From: Providencia stuartii
GTDB lineage: Bacteria > Pseudomonadota > Gammaproteobacteria > Enterobacterales > Enterobacteriaceae
NCBI RefSeq assembly: GCF_029277985.1
Contig: NZ_CP119546.1
Coordinates: forward strand, 2,604,001-2,668,000
Direction: 5' to 3'
Length of the DNA: 64,000 nt
Below are positions 1 through 8,459 of this stretch, in pieces (positions within the stretch are counted from its first letter, which is position 1; each line of letters opens with the position of its first letter). Below the pieces are notes generated by a model. It had not been told where the DNA came from. It saw only the letters and a program-made list of their open reading frames with translations, and made no database searches. The position numbers and the translations under genes were made by a program.

Positions 1-469
1 CGGCTTCTTTATTGATCATCTGGTTAACAGAGAAGTGTTTGCCGATATCACGTAAGAAAGTCAGCACATCCATTTTGCCAAACCAGTCATAGTTATTGGC
101 TAATTTAGCGCTGTTATCGCCACAATCAAAACTCAGGAAAGGCGAAACTTGATTACGGATTTTTTCCACCCACTCTTGGACGGTCTCTGCGGTATTTAAT
201 TTACGCTCAGAGGCTTTAAAACTCGGATCACCAATCAGACCCGTCGCGCCACCGACCAACGCCACAGGCTTGTGCCCGGCTAGTTGGAATCGTTTTAAAC
301 ACAGCAAGGGAACCAGATGTCCCAAATGCAAGCTGTCGGCGGTAGGGTCGAAGCCGCAATAGAGAGAGATAGGGCCTTGCGCCAGTCTCTCTGCTAACGC
401 ATCCTCATCCGTTACCTGGGCAACGAGGCCCCGCTCTTGCAATTGTTTAATCAGGTTATTGCTAGACAT
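1..469 (-). CDS. tyrS: tyrosyl-tRNA synthetase, 5' part only
   Basis: This is the N-terminal part (about 156 residues) of tyrosyl-tRNA synthetase, which charges tRNA-Tyr with tyrosine in the cytoplasm. The gene runs off the left edge, so its C-terminal half is not visible. The class I signature appears as HLGH after [10 protein letters not shown], and the [19 protein letters not shown] segment is typical of bacterial TyrS. The ATG at 469-467 is preceded by GGAG. pdxH lies upstream on the same strand, as in E. coli, but a hairpin that looks like a terminator separates the two genes here. Confidence 0.97.
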   Translation of the reverse strand, partial: MSSNNLIKQLQERGLVAQVTDEDALAERLAQGPISLYCGFDPTADSLHLGHLVPLLCLKRFQLAGHKPVALVGGATGLIGDPSFKASERKLNTAETVQEWVEKIRNQVSPFLSFDCGDNSAKLANNYDWFGKMDVLTFLRDIGKHFSVNQMINKEA

Positions 470-510
470 CAATGACTCCATCAGTTGAATTTTGTCTATC
501 TATTTTTAAT

Positions 511-552
511 AAAAAGCCCCTAAGATGAGAAGACTCTCCCGATCTCATGGGG
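511..552 (-). terminator. hairpin terminator or attenuator between pdxH and tyrS
   Basis: On the minus strand CCCC-ATGAGA (552-543) pairs with TCTCAT (530-525) and GGGG (520-517), with a 4-nt bulge, followed by a T-run. It sits upstream of tyrS and downstream of pdxH, so it could end pdxH transcripts or attenuate tyrS read-through. No T-box features were seen. Confidence 0.5.
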
Positions 553-628
553 ATCGCTTGTCAGTTTTCGTAAACGAAGCTATAGCATAAAGCGCCTAGC
601 TTTTAAGTGCCAGCTAAAAAACAATTTA

Positions 629-1282
629 TTACGGCGCTAACCTATCAATTTTCCATCCGTCCCCATCACGCTGGTAAATAAAACGGTCATGTAAACGATT
701 AGCTCCCCCTTGCCAAAACTCAACACTATTAAAGACCACGCGAAACCCGCCCCAAAAACTAGGAAGAGGTACTTCGCCATTTTGGAATTTTTGTTTTAGC
801 TCTAAAAACTTACCTTCTAAAATACTTCGAGCCGAAATTCTCGATGACTGTTGAGATGCCCAAGCTGCAATTTGGCTATCTTTTGGCCGACTATGAAAAT
901 ACTTCACCACTTCAATCGGATTCAAACGTTCTGCCACACCTAAAAAACTCACTTGTCGCTCAAGTGGATACCATGGAAAATGTAAGCTCACCTTATTATT
1001 TTTTTCTAGATGCTGAGCTTTACGGCTCCCCATATTCGTGTAAAAAACTAACCCTTTTTCATCGAAGTGCTTCAATAACACAATACGTTGATAAGGTTGA
1101 CCTGTTTCATCAACCGTCGCGACGCACATAGCCGTTGGATCACTGAGATTTGCCTCACAGGCCTGTTTTAACCATCGTTCAAATAATGCCAGAGGTTCTG
1201 GCGTTAAATCGGTTCGTCTTAAGCCGCCTTGAGTGTATTCACGGCGTAGTGCTGCAAGCTTTAAGTTTTGTGCGTCGTTCAT
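629..1282 (-). CDS. pdxH: pyridoxamine 5'-phosphate oxidase
   Basis: PdxH oxidises pyridoxine 5'-phosphate and pyridoxamine 5'-phosphate to pyridoxal 5'-phosphate, using FMN and oxygen, in the vitamin B6 pathway. The protein has 217 residues, the usual family length. The FMN-binding segment [18 protein letters not shown] is followed by [10 protein letters not shown]. The C-terminal FWQGG..RLHDRF block and the terminal RLAP are family hallmarks. The gene lies 24 bp downstream of anmK on the same strand, so the two may be co-transcribed. PLP made here feeds enzymes in this window such as SufS and ArnB. Confidence 0.97.
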   Translation of the reverse strand: MNDAQNLKLAALRREYTQGGLRRTDLTPEPLALFERWLKQACEANLSDPTAMCVATVDETGQPYQRIVLLKHFDEKGLVFYTNMGSRKAQHLEKNNKVSLHFPWYPLERQVSFLGVAERLNPIEVVKYFHSRPKDSQIAAWASQQSSRISARSILEGKFLELKQKFQNGEVPLPSFWGGFRVVFNSVEFWQGGANRLHDRFIYQRDGDGWKIDRLAP

Positions 1283-1306
1283 CGTTGTCTCATTTCCTTA
1301 ACGCAA

Positions 1307-2428
1307 TTATTTTTCATCGGTATTGGCAGGGTAAATCGCGCCAAGAACAGTGGCACGCTCAGCACCTGTCACTGACGCAAGGTTACCCGGTAGATTCGCG
1401 ATCGTTCGTGCAGCGAGCCAAGCAAAAGCCAGCGCTTCCATATCATCACCACTTAATCCATATTTATCGCTTGGGCCAACTTCTGTTCCCGGCAGTAACG
1501 CAGCAAGGCGCTGCATTAAAAAGGTATTTTTTGCTCCGCCACCGCACACGATTAAACGCTCACAGCCACCACAAAGCAATATTTGTTCAGCAATGGACAC
1601 TGCAGTTAATTCACATAAGGTGGCTTGCACATCTTGAGGTAACAGTGCGGGGAAATTCGCTAAATGTTTATCTAACCATTGCATATTAAAATATTCTCGC
1701 CCCGTGCTTTTAGGCGCCGAACGTCTAAAATAGGGATCGCGTAACATCGCTTTAAGTAGTGGTTGATGCACAATTCCCGAGCTTGCCCAATTACCGTTTT
1801 CGTCATAGCCACATTGTTTATGACGCCATACCCATATATCCATCAACATATTCCCAGGCCCGGTATCATAACCTTTGACATAAGCGCCTGGCAGTAAAGC
1901 TGTAATATTCGATATGCCACCAATATTTAATATAATTCTTTTTTCTATCGCATGACCCAATACCGCTAAATGAAAGGCAGGCACAAGTGGAGCCCCCTGC
2001 CCGCCATACGCCATATCTCGCCGTCTAAAGTCACCGACTGTCGTAATACCCGTTAATGCGGCGACCCGATTATTATCACCAAGTTGCATTGTGAAAGGTG
2101 CTTCACCATCAGGCTCATGCCAAACTGTTTGCCCATGACAACCTATTGCAATGATATCGGTAGCCGCGACTCCCGTTTTAGCTAGCAACTGGTTCACAGC
2201 ATCTGCATAAAGAGAACCTAACTCACGATCAATTTTTCCAACTTCAGATAATGTGGTTTCCTGACCTTGGCATATATTGAGAATTCTTTTTTTCAACTCA
2301 ACAGGAAACGCAATACTAATACTGGATTGCTCAGCAACAAATTTATCGCTGATCGCTGCAAGAACAACATCGACCCCATCTAAGCTGGTTCCTGACATGA
2401 TCCCTATATAACGACCTTGCTTTATCAT
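1307..2428 (-). CDS. anmK: anhydro-N-acetylmuramic acid kinase
   Basis: AnmK phosphorylates and opens 1,6-anhydro-MurNAc, giving MurNAc-6-phosphate during peptidoglycan recycling in the cytoplasm. The protein has 373 residues. The N-terminal phosphate-binding motif [12 protein letters not shown], the central NIGGISN and YDTGPGN segments, and the CGGGAKN block are all present, as expected for this member of the ASKHA kinase superfamily. It is divergent from slyB and precedes pdxH, matching the E. coli arrangement. Nothing looks broken. Confidence 0.97.
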   Translation of the reverse strand: MIKQGRYIGIMSGTSLDGVDVVLAAISDKFVAEQSSISIAFPVELKKRILNICQGQETTLSEVGKIDRELGSLYADAVNQLLAKTGVAATDIIAIGCHGQTVWHEPDGEAPFTMQLGDNNRVAALTGITTVGDFRRRDMAYGGQGAPLVPAFHLAVLGHAIEKRIILNIGGISNITALLPGAYVKGYDTGPGNMLMDIWVWRHKQCGYDENGNWASSGIVHQPLLKAMLRDPYFRRSAPKSTGREYFNMQWLDKHLANFPALLPQDVQATLCELTAVSIAEQILLCGGCERLIVCGGGAKNTFLMQRLAALLPGTEVGPSDKYGLSGDDMEALAFAWLAARTIANLPGNLASVTGAERATVLGAIYPANTDEK

Positions 2429-2958
2429 TATCGTTCCTTTAGTTAGCGTTACGGCTTGTGAGTTTAAACCTAAAAAGATTGTGCTTTGATGGAAGTTTTT
2501 GTCAACCAGACATTGTGATTTCTCGGGCTGACTCGCAGAAAAAAAGAGAGTTAACGAAATAATCCCCTTCTATGTTTAAAATATACGCAAATCTCATTAT
2601 TTGAACGCACTGATATCTATATCTCACTAATTATAATTTAGTGTATAATTACTAAACTGAATTTAATAAAGACAAAGATAATTGATCGTAAGAACATATT
2701 TTTTGTATGATTAATACTCAATTATGATTGTTCATGAATTTGTATCATGCAAGAATTTAACAAAGTGTGCCTTAGTTTATGAAATATTTCCTACTTTGAG
2801 ATATTTTACCTAGTGTTTACACTCTGTTTAAATCAGAATCAGTAGTCTTATACCCGTTTTAACTTGACCCAAATGTAACATTCATATTGCGAATATGGTT
2901 AAAACAACTATCCAATGCTATGTTAGTGCCACAGACAGCAAGTCTCATAGGAGTAATT
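2429..2958. other. anmK-slyB divergent intergenic region
   Basis: AT-rich spacer of 530 bp holding the slyB promoter with its PhoP box, and presumably the anmK promoter. No additional gene was seen. An in-frame extension of slyB upstream to 2887 exists, but it lacks a signal-peptide fit and was not used. Confidence 0.6.
2814..2848 (+). promoter_or_regulatory. PhoP box and -10 element of slyB
   Basis: TGTTTA (2814-2819), 5 nt, TGTTTA (2825-2830) is a perfect match to the PhoP direct-repeat consensus (T/G)GTTTA-N5-(T/G)GTTTA. Exactly 12 nt further lies TAGTCT (2843-2848), a plausible -10 element at the spacing typical of PhoP-activated promoters. slyB is a known PhoP regulon member in E. coli and Salmonella. 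Direct control here is inferred from the site. Confidence 0.85.
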
Positions 2959-3426
2959 ATGCTTAAGAAAGTTTTCGTCGGTGTTGTAGCAGTCGTTGTA
3001 TTATCTGGCTGTGTCAATACCAGTACACTTTCTGGTGATACTATTTCAGCTAAAGACGCTAAACAAGTACAGACTGTAACTTACGGTACTGTATTGAATG
3101 CACGCCCTATTACCATCCAAGCTGGTGAAGATGAAAATGTTATCGGTGCGATTGGTGGTGCAGTACTAGGCGGCCTATTGGGTAATACCATTGGTGGCGG
3201 TTCTGGTAAAACGCTTGCTACCGCAGCGGGAGCAATTGCGGGTGGCTTAGCCGGCCAACAAGCTCAAGGTGCGCTGAATAAGAGCCAAGGTGTACAATTA
3301 GAAATTCGTCTTGATAGCGGTAAAAATATCGTCGTTGTTCAAAAACAAGATCCAAGTGTTTTCCGCTCTGGCCAACGTGTCATGATTGCAAATAGTGGCG
3401 GCACAGTCACTGTATCACCACGTTAA
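2959..3426 (+). CDS. slyB: outer membrane lipoprotein SlyB
   Basis: SlyB is a small outer-membrane lipoprotein that helps maintain envelope integrity under PhoP-inducing stress. The ATG at 2959, preceded by GGAG, gives 155 residues, the same length as E. coli SlyB, and starts with MLKKVFVGVVAVVVLSGC, a lipoprotein signal peptide with the lipobox cysteine at residue 18. The glycine-zipper segment (IGAIGGAVLGGLLGNTIGGG) is clear. An upstream start at 2887 would bury the signal peptide, so I rejected it. A perfect PhoP box precedes the gene and a strong terminator follows. Confidence 0.96.
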   Translation: MLKKVFVGVVAVVVLSGCVNTSTLSGDTISAKDAKQVQTVTYGTVLNARPITIQAGEDENVIGAIGGAVLGGLLGNTIGGGSGKTLATAAGAIAGGLAGQQAQGALNKSQGVQLEIRLDSGKNIVVVQKQDPSVFRSGQRVMIANSGGTVTVSPR

Positions 3427-3438
3427 TAATAATGAGTA

Positions 3439-3475
3439 TATGTTCACCGGTACCCTACCGGTGAACATACTTTTT
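3439..3475 (+). terminator. terminator of slyB
   Basis: TGTTCACCGGTA (3441-3452), loop CCC, and TACCGGTGAACA (3456-3467) form a perfect 12-bp stem, followed shortly by TTTTT. It lies directly after the slyB stop codon. Confidence 0.9.
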
Positions 3476-3924
3476 ATCTTAGGGAATTTATAAACTATTT
3501 CCGTATAGCCTCTTCATACCTCTAGTTGTCTATATACTCACCTAATTTGTATTTACATCATCTTGGATTCTAATAACCGATTGATAATGTATAAGTGATT
3601 TACCACCATCAATTGCCAATCCTATTTGATTTATTGTTTGTTTGCTCTGTGTGACTTATTCCTTAAAAACCAGTTAATCTTACAAAAGTTTATGAATACT
3701 AAAGCTTGTCATGAATACCGCTTTGAATAACTTTTCATCTTTAATTGGTCAATTTAGTTAAAAACGAGTTATTACTAAACAATAAGCTTAATCAATAATT
3801 AAATATCAAAAAACATCTATTTAGCAAAAACTCAGAACAATAATGGCCCCAGCAAAATAGAAAATTAATTCTGCTGTAATAATTGAAACACTAATAATAC
3901 ACTTAATTTATTATTAAACTCTAA
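3476..3924. other. AT-rich spacer between convergent slyB and slyA
   Basis: About 450 bp of strongly AT-rich DNA between two convergent genes. A weak CAGCA...TGCTG hairpin near 3850-3876 might serve slyA transcripts. No coding frame with a ribosome binding site and no recognisable RNA was seen. Confidence 0.5.
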
Positions 3925-4359
3925 CTACAAATCTCCTTGTAATCTTAAGATATTTTTTTCTAGCTTTAACAACAGAACGGATAATTGACCAAGCTCATCT
4001 TGAGATATATTGCCTAAAATTTCTTTCCGTGTGTTATCAATAACTTCATCTACTTTCTTAATAAAAGGTTCAGACTCCTCCGTTAACTTTATTCTTTTCG
4101 CACGTCTATCATTGACACAAGTGTGTCGAGATATCAGTTTTTTTTCTTCTAACTGATCAAGTGTTCTCACTAATGATGGCTGCTCAATACCGATAGCTTT
4201 TGCGAGTTGAATTTGAGACTGTTCAGGTGGTAATTGACTAATATTGTGCAATGTAATCCAATGCGTTTGCGTTAACTTAAGCGGTTTCAAACGATGATCA
4301 ATGAGTGATCTCCACATGCGTACCACACGTGATAAATCAGTTCCTATTTGTGACTCCAA
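3925..4359 (-). CDS. slyA: MarR-family transcriptional regulator SlyA
   Basis: SlyA is a winged-helix dimer of the MarR family that counteracts H-NS silencing and controls virulence and envelope genes. I chose the TTG start at 4359-4357. It lies 5 nt after a perfect AGGAGG (4370-4365) and gives 144 residues, the length of E. coli SlyA, which also uses TTG. The frame stays open upstream to 4407, but those residues match nothing in the family. The core [14 protein letters not shown], the recognition-helix region [19 protein letters not shown] and the wing [11 protein letters not shown] are almost identical to SlyA/RovA proteins. Confidence 0.96.
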   Translation of the reverse strand: MESQIGTDLSRVVRMWRSLIDHRLKPLKLTQTHWITLHNISQLPPEQSQIQLAKAIGIEQPSLVRTLDQLEEKKLISRHTCVNDRRAKRIKLTEESEPFIKKVDEVIDNTRKEILGNISQDELGQLSVLLLKLEKNILRLQGDL

Positions 4360-4902
4360 TGTTCCCTCCTTATATAACACTATTCTGCCTAACAAATATA
4401 CAACCAATAAATTATTTTTTAAATTATATATTCACTCCCTCTCGCTATGACAACTAATTATTAAAAATAACCATGATAAATACCCATTTATGGTCATAGT
4501 CAATCATTTGATTTGTGATTTCCATCATAAATCAAATTCAATTTTCTTATATATTAAATATCATTTTATTCACTAATATGAACTCTCAATTATCTTGTTA
4601 ATAAGAATAGCCTTACTCTTCTTTCAAATCTATCTATTTTAACCCTTATAGTAATTACAATTAACAATAAAAAAGACAATTCCAAATTACTTCTTAAAAA
4701 ACAATTAAATATAGTTATTCTTAAAATCATGCTATTTTTAATCACCGACACTTTATTTAATAATTATTTTGAATAACTAAAATTTAATTGAAGAATATGT
4801 GTGGTTATTAACTTTTTTGAATTAATTAGAATTGAAATTAATTATATTCGAATAAAATTTACTTTTTAAAATAGTTACTCTCTATTTCAGTTTAGATATC
4901 GA
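4360..4902. other. AT-rich region upstream of slyA
   Basis: Some 540 bp of very AT-rich sequence between ydhL and slyA, both on the minus strand. It must hold the slyA promoter and contains a near-perfect 14-bp inverted repeat at 4506-4537. The composition is the type bound by H-NS, which SlyA-family proteins antagonise, but no consensus SlyA palindrome was identified. No gene was seen. Confidence 0.5.
4506..4537. repeat. 14-bp inverted repeat upstream of slyA
   Basis: ATTTGATTTGTGAT (4506-4519) and ATCATAAATCAAAT (4524-4537) are complementary apart from one G-T pair, with a TTCC loop. It lies about 150 bp upstream of the slyA start. No T-run follows on either strand, so an operator or cruciform is more likely than a terminator. 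Confidence 0.6.
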
Positions 4903-5142
4903 CTAAAACAGCTCTTGTTGCGTTGAAGGTGGCTCATCTTTTTGTGTTTTAACCGAGATTGAACGAAGGTAGCGCTGGCGACATAAACGTAGAATATTGC
5001 GTTTTTGGCTATCTGTAAATTTTAACCACTGAAAGCGTTCTTCCCTCGAACGAAAACAGCCTCGACAATAACCTTGTTCATTGGTTTGACAAATTCCACG
5101 ACAAGGGCTTTGAATTTCAAAAAACTCGAGTTGCTCCGCCAT
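4903..5142 (-). CDS. ydhL: DUF1289 family protein YdhL
   Basis: A 79-residue protein of the DUF1289 family (E. coli YdhL), with no established function. The N-terminal MAEQLEFF and the cysteine-rich core SPCRGICQTNEQGYCRGCFR are strongly conserved. The four cysteines in that core could bind a metal, which is inference. The C-terminal half is helical and charged. The gene lies upstream of slyA on the same strand and divergent from gloA, near its usual genomic neighbours. Confidence 0.9.
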   Translation of the reverse strand: MAEQLEFFEIQSPCRGICQTNEQGYCRGCFRSREERFQWLKFTDSQKRNILRLCRQRYLRSISVKTQKDEPPSTQQELF

Positions 5143-5312
5143 ATTGATATCACCTAACTAAAAACACCCATTAATGATATACTCCATGAATTAGATTATA
5201 TCTACTATTTGGTTAATAAATAAACCTATTTCATTGTGTTCGATCCTATAGGTGCGTTATATTGATCGTTAAACGATTCAGTTTCACTTAGTTACTTTTA
5301 AGGGAGTTCTTT

Positions 5313-5720
5313 ATGCGCTTACTACATACTATGTTACGTGTGACAGATATGCAGCGTTCAATAGATTTTTATACTAAGGTTTTGGGTATGCGTCTACTGC
5401 GTACCAGTGAAAACCCTGAGTATAAATATTCGTTGGCATTCGTCGGTTACAGTGACGAAAGTGAAGGTGCAGTCATTGAGCTAACCTATAACTGGGGTGT
5501 TGATAGCTACGAGATGGGAACCGCTTTTGGCCATATTGCGCTTGGTGTCGATAATGTTGCTCAAACCTGCGAAGATATTCGTCACGCGGGTGGTAACGTC
5601 ACTCGAGAAGCAGGCCCAGTAAAAGGGGGCAGCACGATTATTGCTTTTGTTGAAGATCCCGATGGCTACAAAATCGAGTTGATTGAAAATAAAAGTGCCA
5701 GTAAAGGCCTAGGTAATTAA
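5313..5720 (+). CDS. gloA: lactoylglutathione lyase (glyoxalase I)
   Basis: GloA isomerises the hemithioacetal of methylglyoxal and glutathione to S-lactoylglutathione, the first step of methylglyoxal detoxification. The protein has 135 residues. Metal ligands expected for Ni-type GloA are visible: H5 in [10 protein letters not shown], the glutamate of VIELTYN, the histidine of FGHIALGV and the glutamate of YKIELIE. GGAG precedes the ATG. In E. coli, gloA follows nemRA; neither gene is present here, so gloA appears to stand alone with its own terminator. Confidence 0.96.
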   Translation: MRLLHTMLRVTDMQRSIDFYTKVLGMRLLRTSENPEYKYSLAFVGYSDESEGAVIELTYNWGVDSYEMGTAFGHIALGVDNVAQTCEDIRHAGGNVTREAGPVKGGSTIIAFVEDPDGYKIELIENKSASKGLGN

Positions 5721-5740
5721 TTTACCTTGATGAGTGAATC

Positions 5741-5772
5741 ACTAGGCAGTGTGCTTCCTGCCTAGTTTTAGT
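5741..5772 (+). terminator. terminator of gloA
   Basis: ACTAGGCAG (5741-5749) pairs with CTGCCTAGT (5758-5766) and is followed by TTTTAGTTT. It lies directly downstream of gloA. Confidence 0.85.
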
Positions 5773-5838
5773 TTATCTGCAAAATTTTTTTGGCTTTGGC
5801 ATAATAGCCACTAACCAGAAACCTAATATAAAAACCTA

Positions 5839-6480
5839 ATGTCTGATAAAAATAATCCCAATGCACTCGTTAACCGCTTCAGAGGATACTATCCTGTCGT
5901 CATTGATGTGGAAACGGGTGGGTTTAACGCCAAAACGGATGGCCTACTTGAAATTGCCGCCATTACTTTAAAAATGGATAAAGACGGCTGGTTATCCCCT
6001 GATGAGACCTTACATTTTCATGTAGAACCCTTTGAGGGAGCAAATTTAGAACCAACAGCTTTAGCCTTCACCGGTATTGATCCCACTAACCCATTACGTG
6101 GTGCAGTTAGTGAATACGACGCTTTGCACGCTATTTTTAAAATGGTACGCAAAGGGATGAAAGCTACCGATTGTAATCGAGCCATTATTGTTGCTCATAA
6201 TGCGACATTCGATCATAGTTTTGTCATGAATGCAGCTGAACGTGCAGGCTTAAAACGTAATCCATTCCACCCATTTGCCACATTCGATACTGCGGCATTA
6301 AGTGGTCTGGTTTTCGGACAAACGATTTTAGCGAAAGCTTGTGTGACAGCGGGTATTCCATTTGATGGCAAGCAAGCTCACGGGGCCTTATATGATACGA
6401 ATCGTACCGCACTGTTGTTCTGTGAATTAGTAAATAAATGGAAAAAGCTAGGTGGTTGGCCACTCGCAGAGCAAGAGTAA
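5839..6480 (+). CDS. rnt: ribonuclease T
   Basis: RNase T is a DEDDh-type 3'-5' exoribonuclease that trims tRNA CCA ends and matures 5S and 23S rRNA. The 213-residue protein shows Exo[11 protein letters not shown] (D and E ligands), Exo[15 protein letters not shown] and Exo[14 protein letters not shown] with the DEDDh histidine and aspartate. The substrate-binding phenylalanines typical of RNase T are kept. A shared terminator separates the gene from convergent grxD. Confidence 0.97.
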   Translation: MSDKNNPNALVNRFRGYYPVVIDVETGGFNAKTDGLLEIAAITLKMDKDGWLSPDETLHFHVEPFEGANLEPTALAFTGIDPTNPLRGAVSEYDALHAIFKMVRKGMKATDCNRAIIVAHNATFDHSFVMNAAERAGLKRNPFHPFATFDTAALSGLVFGQTILAKACVTAGIPFDGKQAHGALYDTNRTALLFCELVNKWKKLGGWPLAEQE

Positions 6481-6510
6481 CCCCGCCCCCCTTAAGCCCC
6501 TTAAGATACA

Positions 6511-6555
6511 AAAAAACCGCATTAGCTTAACCTATGGGGCTAATACGGTTTTTTA
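6511..6555. terminator. bidirectional terminator between rnt and grxD
   Basis: AAAAAACCGCATTAGC and GCTAATACGGTTTTTT form a 12-bp stem with one mismatch. An A-run and a T-run flank it, so it can terminate both convergent transcripts. Confidence 0.85.
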
Positions 6556-6587
6556 GATTTACTCGGCGTTCTTAACTAAGCAGATAC

Positions 6588-6935
6588 TTACTCCGCACGA
6601 GTCTCATCCGCAGAGCGATACTTATCAGCAGTTTCTTTAATCAGTGACTGGAGTTCACCGCGCTGATACATTTCCATGATGATATCGCAACCGCCTACTA
6701 GCTCACCATCAACCCATAATTGTGGGAAAGTTGGCCAATTAGCGTATTTTGGTAGTTCTGCACGAATATCTGGATTTTGCAGAATATCGACATAAGCGAA
6801 ACGTTCACCACAAGCAGATAAAGCTTGAACTGCCTGAGCAGAAAAACCACAGCTAGGGAGCTTAGGAGAGCCTTTCATGTACAGAAGGATTGGGTTTTCT
6901 TTAATTTGGCGCTCGATTCTTTCAATTGTCGTCAT
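6588..6935 (-). CDS. grxD: monothiol glutaredoxin Grx4
   Basis: GrxD is a monothiol glutaredoxin that binds and transfers [2Fe-2S] clusters with glutathione and BolA-type partners. The protein has 115 residues. The monothiol active site CGFS is seen in LPSCGFSAQAVQAL. The WPTFPQLWV cis-proline segment and the GGCDIIMEM glutathione-binding motif follow. It probably interacts functionally with the Suf pathway encoded at 21-27 kb. Confidence 0.97.
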   Translation of the reverse strand: MTTIERIERQIKENPILLYMKGSPKLPSCGFSAQAVQALSACGERFAYVDILQNPDIRAELPKYANWPTFPQLWVDGELVGGCDIIMEMYQRGELQSLIKETADKYRSADETRAE

Positions 6936-7438
6936 TTTTACTTCCTTAGAACATGGGTGCTGATTTGCAGTCAGTCGCCATCGTCAGCCATTTTCTCAAC
7001 GATGGCGACTAAGCTAGAATATTTGACCGGAATGTTAAAACGTGATTGTTTCATACAATATGCCAGTTTTACAGGGGTATTACTATAGCACTCCAAGCTG
7101 GAAAAAGGGATTTTTTCTAGAATCCCGTTTTAAGTTACACGAACTTGCTTCAGCAAGGCAGAAAAGCGCGATCTTAAACTCTATTGATTAAGATAATTAT
7201 CTCTATGATTTTAAGGTGTTTTTGTTGAAAAAATTTGGTAATATATGACGCAGAATATCCATGCCTATAACTCGGCAAGCATCTCATGCTATTATTAATC
7301 TATTAAAGAATAAGCAAGACCGCATGAACGTTCGGTTCGTGTATAACTCATAGCAAGATATACGTATTAAATTATTTGCTCACTTTTATGAGCACCACAC
7401 CCATATGTGTTGTTTTAAACGCAAACAAGGAGTACGCA
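6936..7438. other. grxD-sodB divergent intergenic region
   Basis: About 500 bp containing the promoters of grxD and sodB. A 6-bp leader hairpin, TGCTCA/TGAGCA (7377-7394), lies 45-60 nt upstream of the sodB start. An obvious Fur box was not found. The sodB leader is AT-rich near the ribosome binding site, where RyhB pairs in E. coli, but pairing could not be tested by eye. Confidence 0.45.
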
Positions 7439-8017
7439 ATGTCATTTGAACTTCCCGCTCTACCTTATGCTAAAAATGCGCTAGAACCTTATATCTCGGA
7501 AGAAACCTTAGAGTATCACTATGGTAAACACCATAATACCTATGTTGTTAATCTCAACAATTTAGTCAAAGGTACGGCTTTCGAAGGTAAATCACTGGAA
7601 GAGATCATCAAGACTTCAGATGCGGGTATTTTTAATAACGCCGCACAGGTTTGGAACCATACTTTTTACTGGCACTGCTTAGCACCAAATGCGGGTGGAG
7701 AACCAACCGGTAAAGTTGCTGAAGCCATTAATAAAGCTTTTGGTTCTTTCGCTGAATTCAAACAACAGTTCACAGATGCTGCGATTAAAAATTTCGGTGC
7801 CGGTTGGACTTGGCTGGTTCAAAAAACCGATGGCAGCTTAGCTATTGTGAATACATCAAATGCGGCAACCCCTATCTCTGGTGATGATAAACCTATCCTC
7901 ACTGTCGATATTTGGGAACACGCTTATTACATTGATTACCGTAATGCGCGCCCTAAATACCTAGAGAACTTCTGGGCCTTAGTCAACTGGAAATTCGTTG
8001 AAGAAAACCTCGCTTAA
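7439..8017 (+). CDS. sodB: superoxide dismutase [Fe]
   Basis: SodB converts superoxide to hydrogen peroxide and oxygen in the cytoplasm. The ATG at 7439, preceded by AAGGAG, gives 192 residues beginning MSFELPALPYAKNALEPYIS, as in E. coli SodB. An in-frame upstream start at 7376 has no homology and was rejected. Metal ligands fall in YHYGKHHNTYV, AAQVWNHTFYWHCL and DIWEHAYYIDY, and the sequence pattern fits iron rather than manganese enzymes. A strong terminator follows. Confidence 0.97.
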   Translation: MSFELPALPYAKNALEPYISEETLEYHYGKHHNTYVVNLNNLVKGTAFEGKSLEEIIKTSDAGIFNNAAQVWNHTFYWHCLAPNAGGEPTGKVAEAINKAFGSFAEFKQQFTDAAIKNFGAGWTWLVQKTDGSLAIVNTSNAATPISGDDKPILTVDIWEHAYYIDYRNARPKYLENFWALVNWKFVEENLA

Positions 8018-8040
8018 TCATTTTCTTTAGAGAATAGCTA

Positions 8041-8072
8041 AAGGGCGAGTCAATACTCGCCCTTCTTAATTT
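8041..8072 (+). terminator. terminator of sodB
   Basis: AAGGGCGAGT (8041-8050), loop CAAT, and ACTCGCCCTT (8055-8064) form a perfect 10-bp stem after the sodB stop, followed by a short T-rich stretch. Confidence 0.88.
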
Positions 8073-8094
8073 CACCTTTAATTAAACAGTAAAA

Positions 8095-8178
8095 TTAAAA
8101 AATATGTACTGCAAAAGCAATGATCACAGCCAAAGAACCTAACGCTGCTAATAGTCCAAATTTAAAATCTGTATCCAT
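8095..8178 (-). CDS. cydH: cytochrome bd-I accessory subunit CydH (YnhF), 27 residues
   Basis: A 27-codon frame begins at the ATG 8178-8176, preceded by GAGGG, and ends at TAA 8097-8095. The N-terminus MDTDFKFGLL matches the M-TD-KF-L pattern of E. coli YnhF, and a single hydrophobic membrane segment follows (residues about 9-26). YnhF was identified as CydH, a small single-helix subunit of cytochrome bd-I, in published structures. Its position between sodB and divergent purR corresponds to ynhF in E. coli. It is too short for ordinary gene callers. The assignment rests on length, N-terminal motif, topology and synteny. Confidence 0.82.
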   Translation of the reverse strand: MDTDFKFGLLAALGSLAVIIAFAVHIF

Positions 8179-8459
8179 GAGTCCCTCTCATCATAACGAA
8201 CAGTTAACCAGCAAAATAACCATAACTTATACATGGTTAAATAAGTATGACATGACGATTTATAAAAACCAGTGTCTATATCACAGGTTATAACATCAAT
8301 TATTTCTTTTGTTTTTGCGCTAGATCAGACAAAATCGATAACTAATCGCTAAATTATTGCCAGTTAAGGCACTATGCCTCAATATGTAGGTAATATTAGG
8401 TAATTTTTTAATAAGAATTCATAACAAGACCGATTATTGGTCAGGAGTTTTTTTTTCCC

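Noticed and set aside
2887..2958. N-terminal extension of SlyB from 2887
   Set aside because: It would place 24 unrelated residues before a clear lipoprotein signal peptide; the ATG at 2959 has a ribosome binding site and gives the family length.
7376..7438. N-terminal extension of SodB
   Set aside because: The ATG at 7439 follows AAGGAG and matches the SodB N-terminus; the upstream part overlaps a leader hairpin.
8179..8459. PurR autoregulatory operator upstream of purR
   Set aside because: I looked for the ACGCAAACGTTTGCGT-type palindrome; only a half-like TTTTTGCGCT was seen near 8310-8325, which is not convincing.
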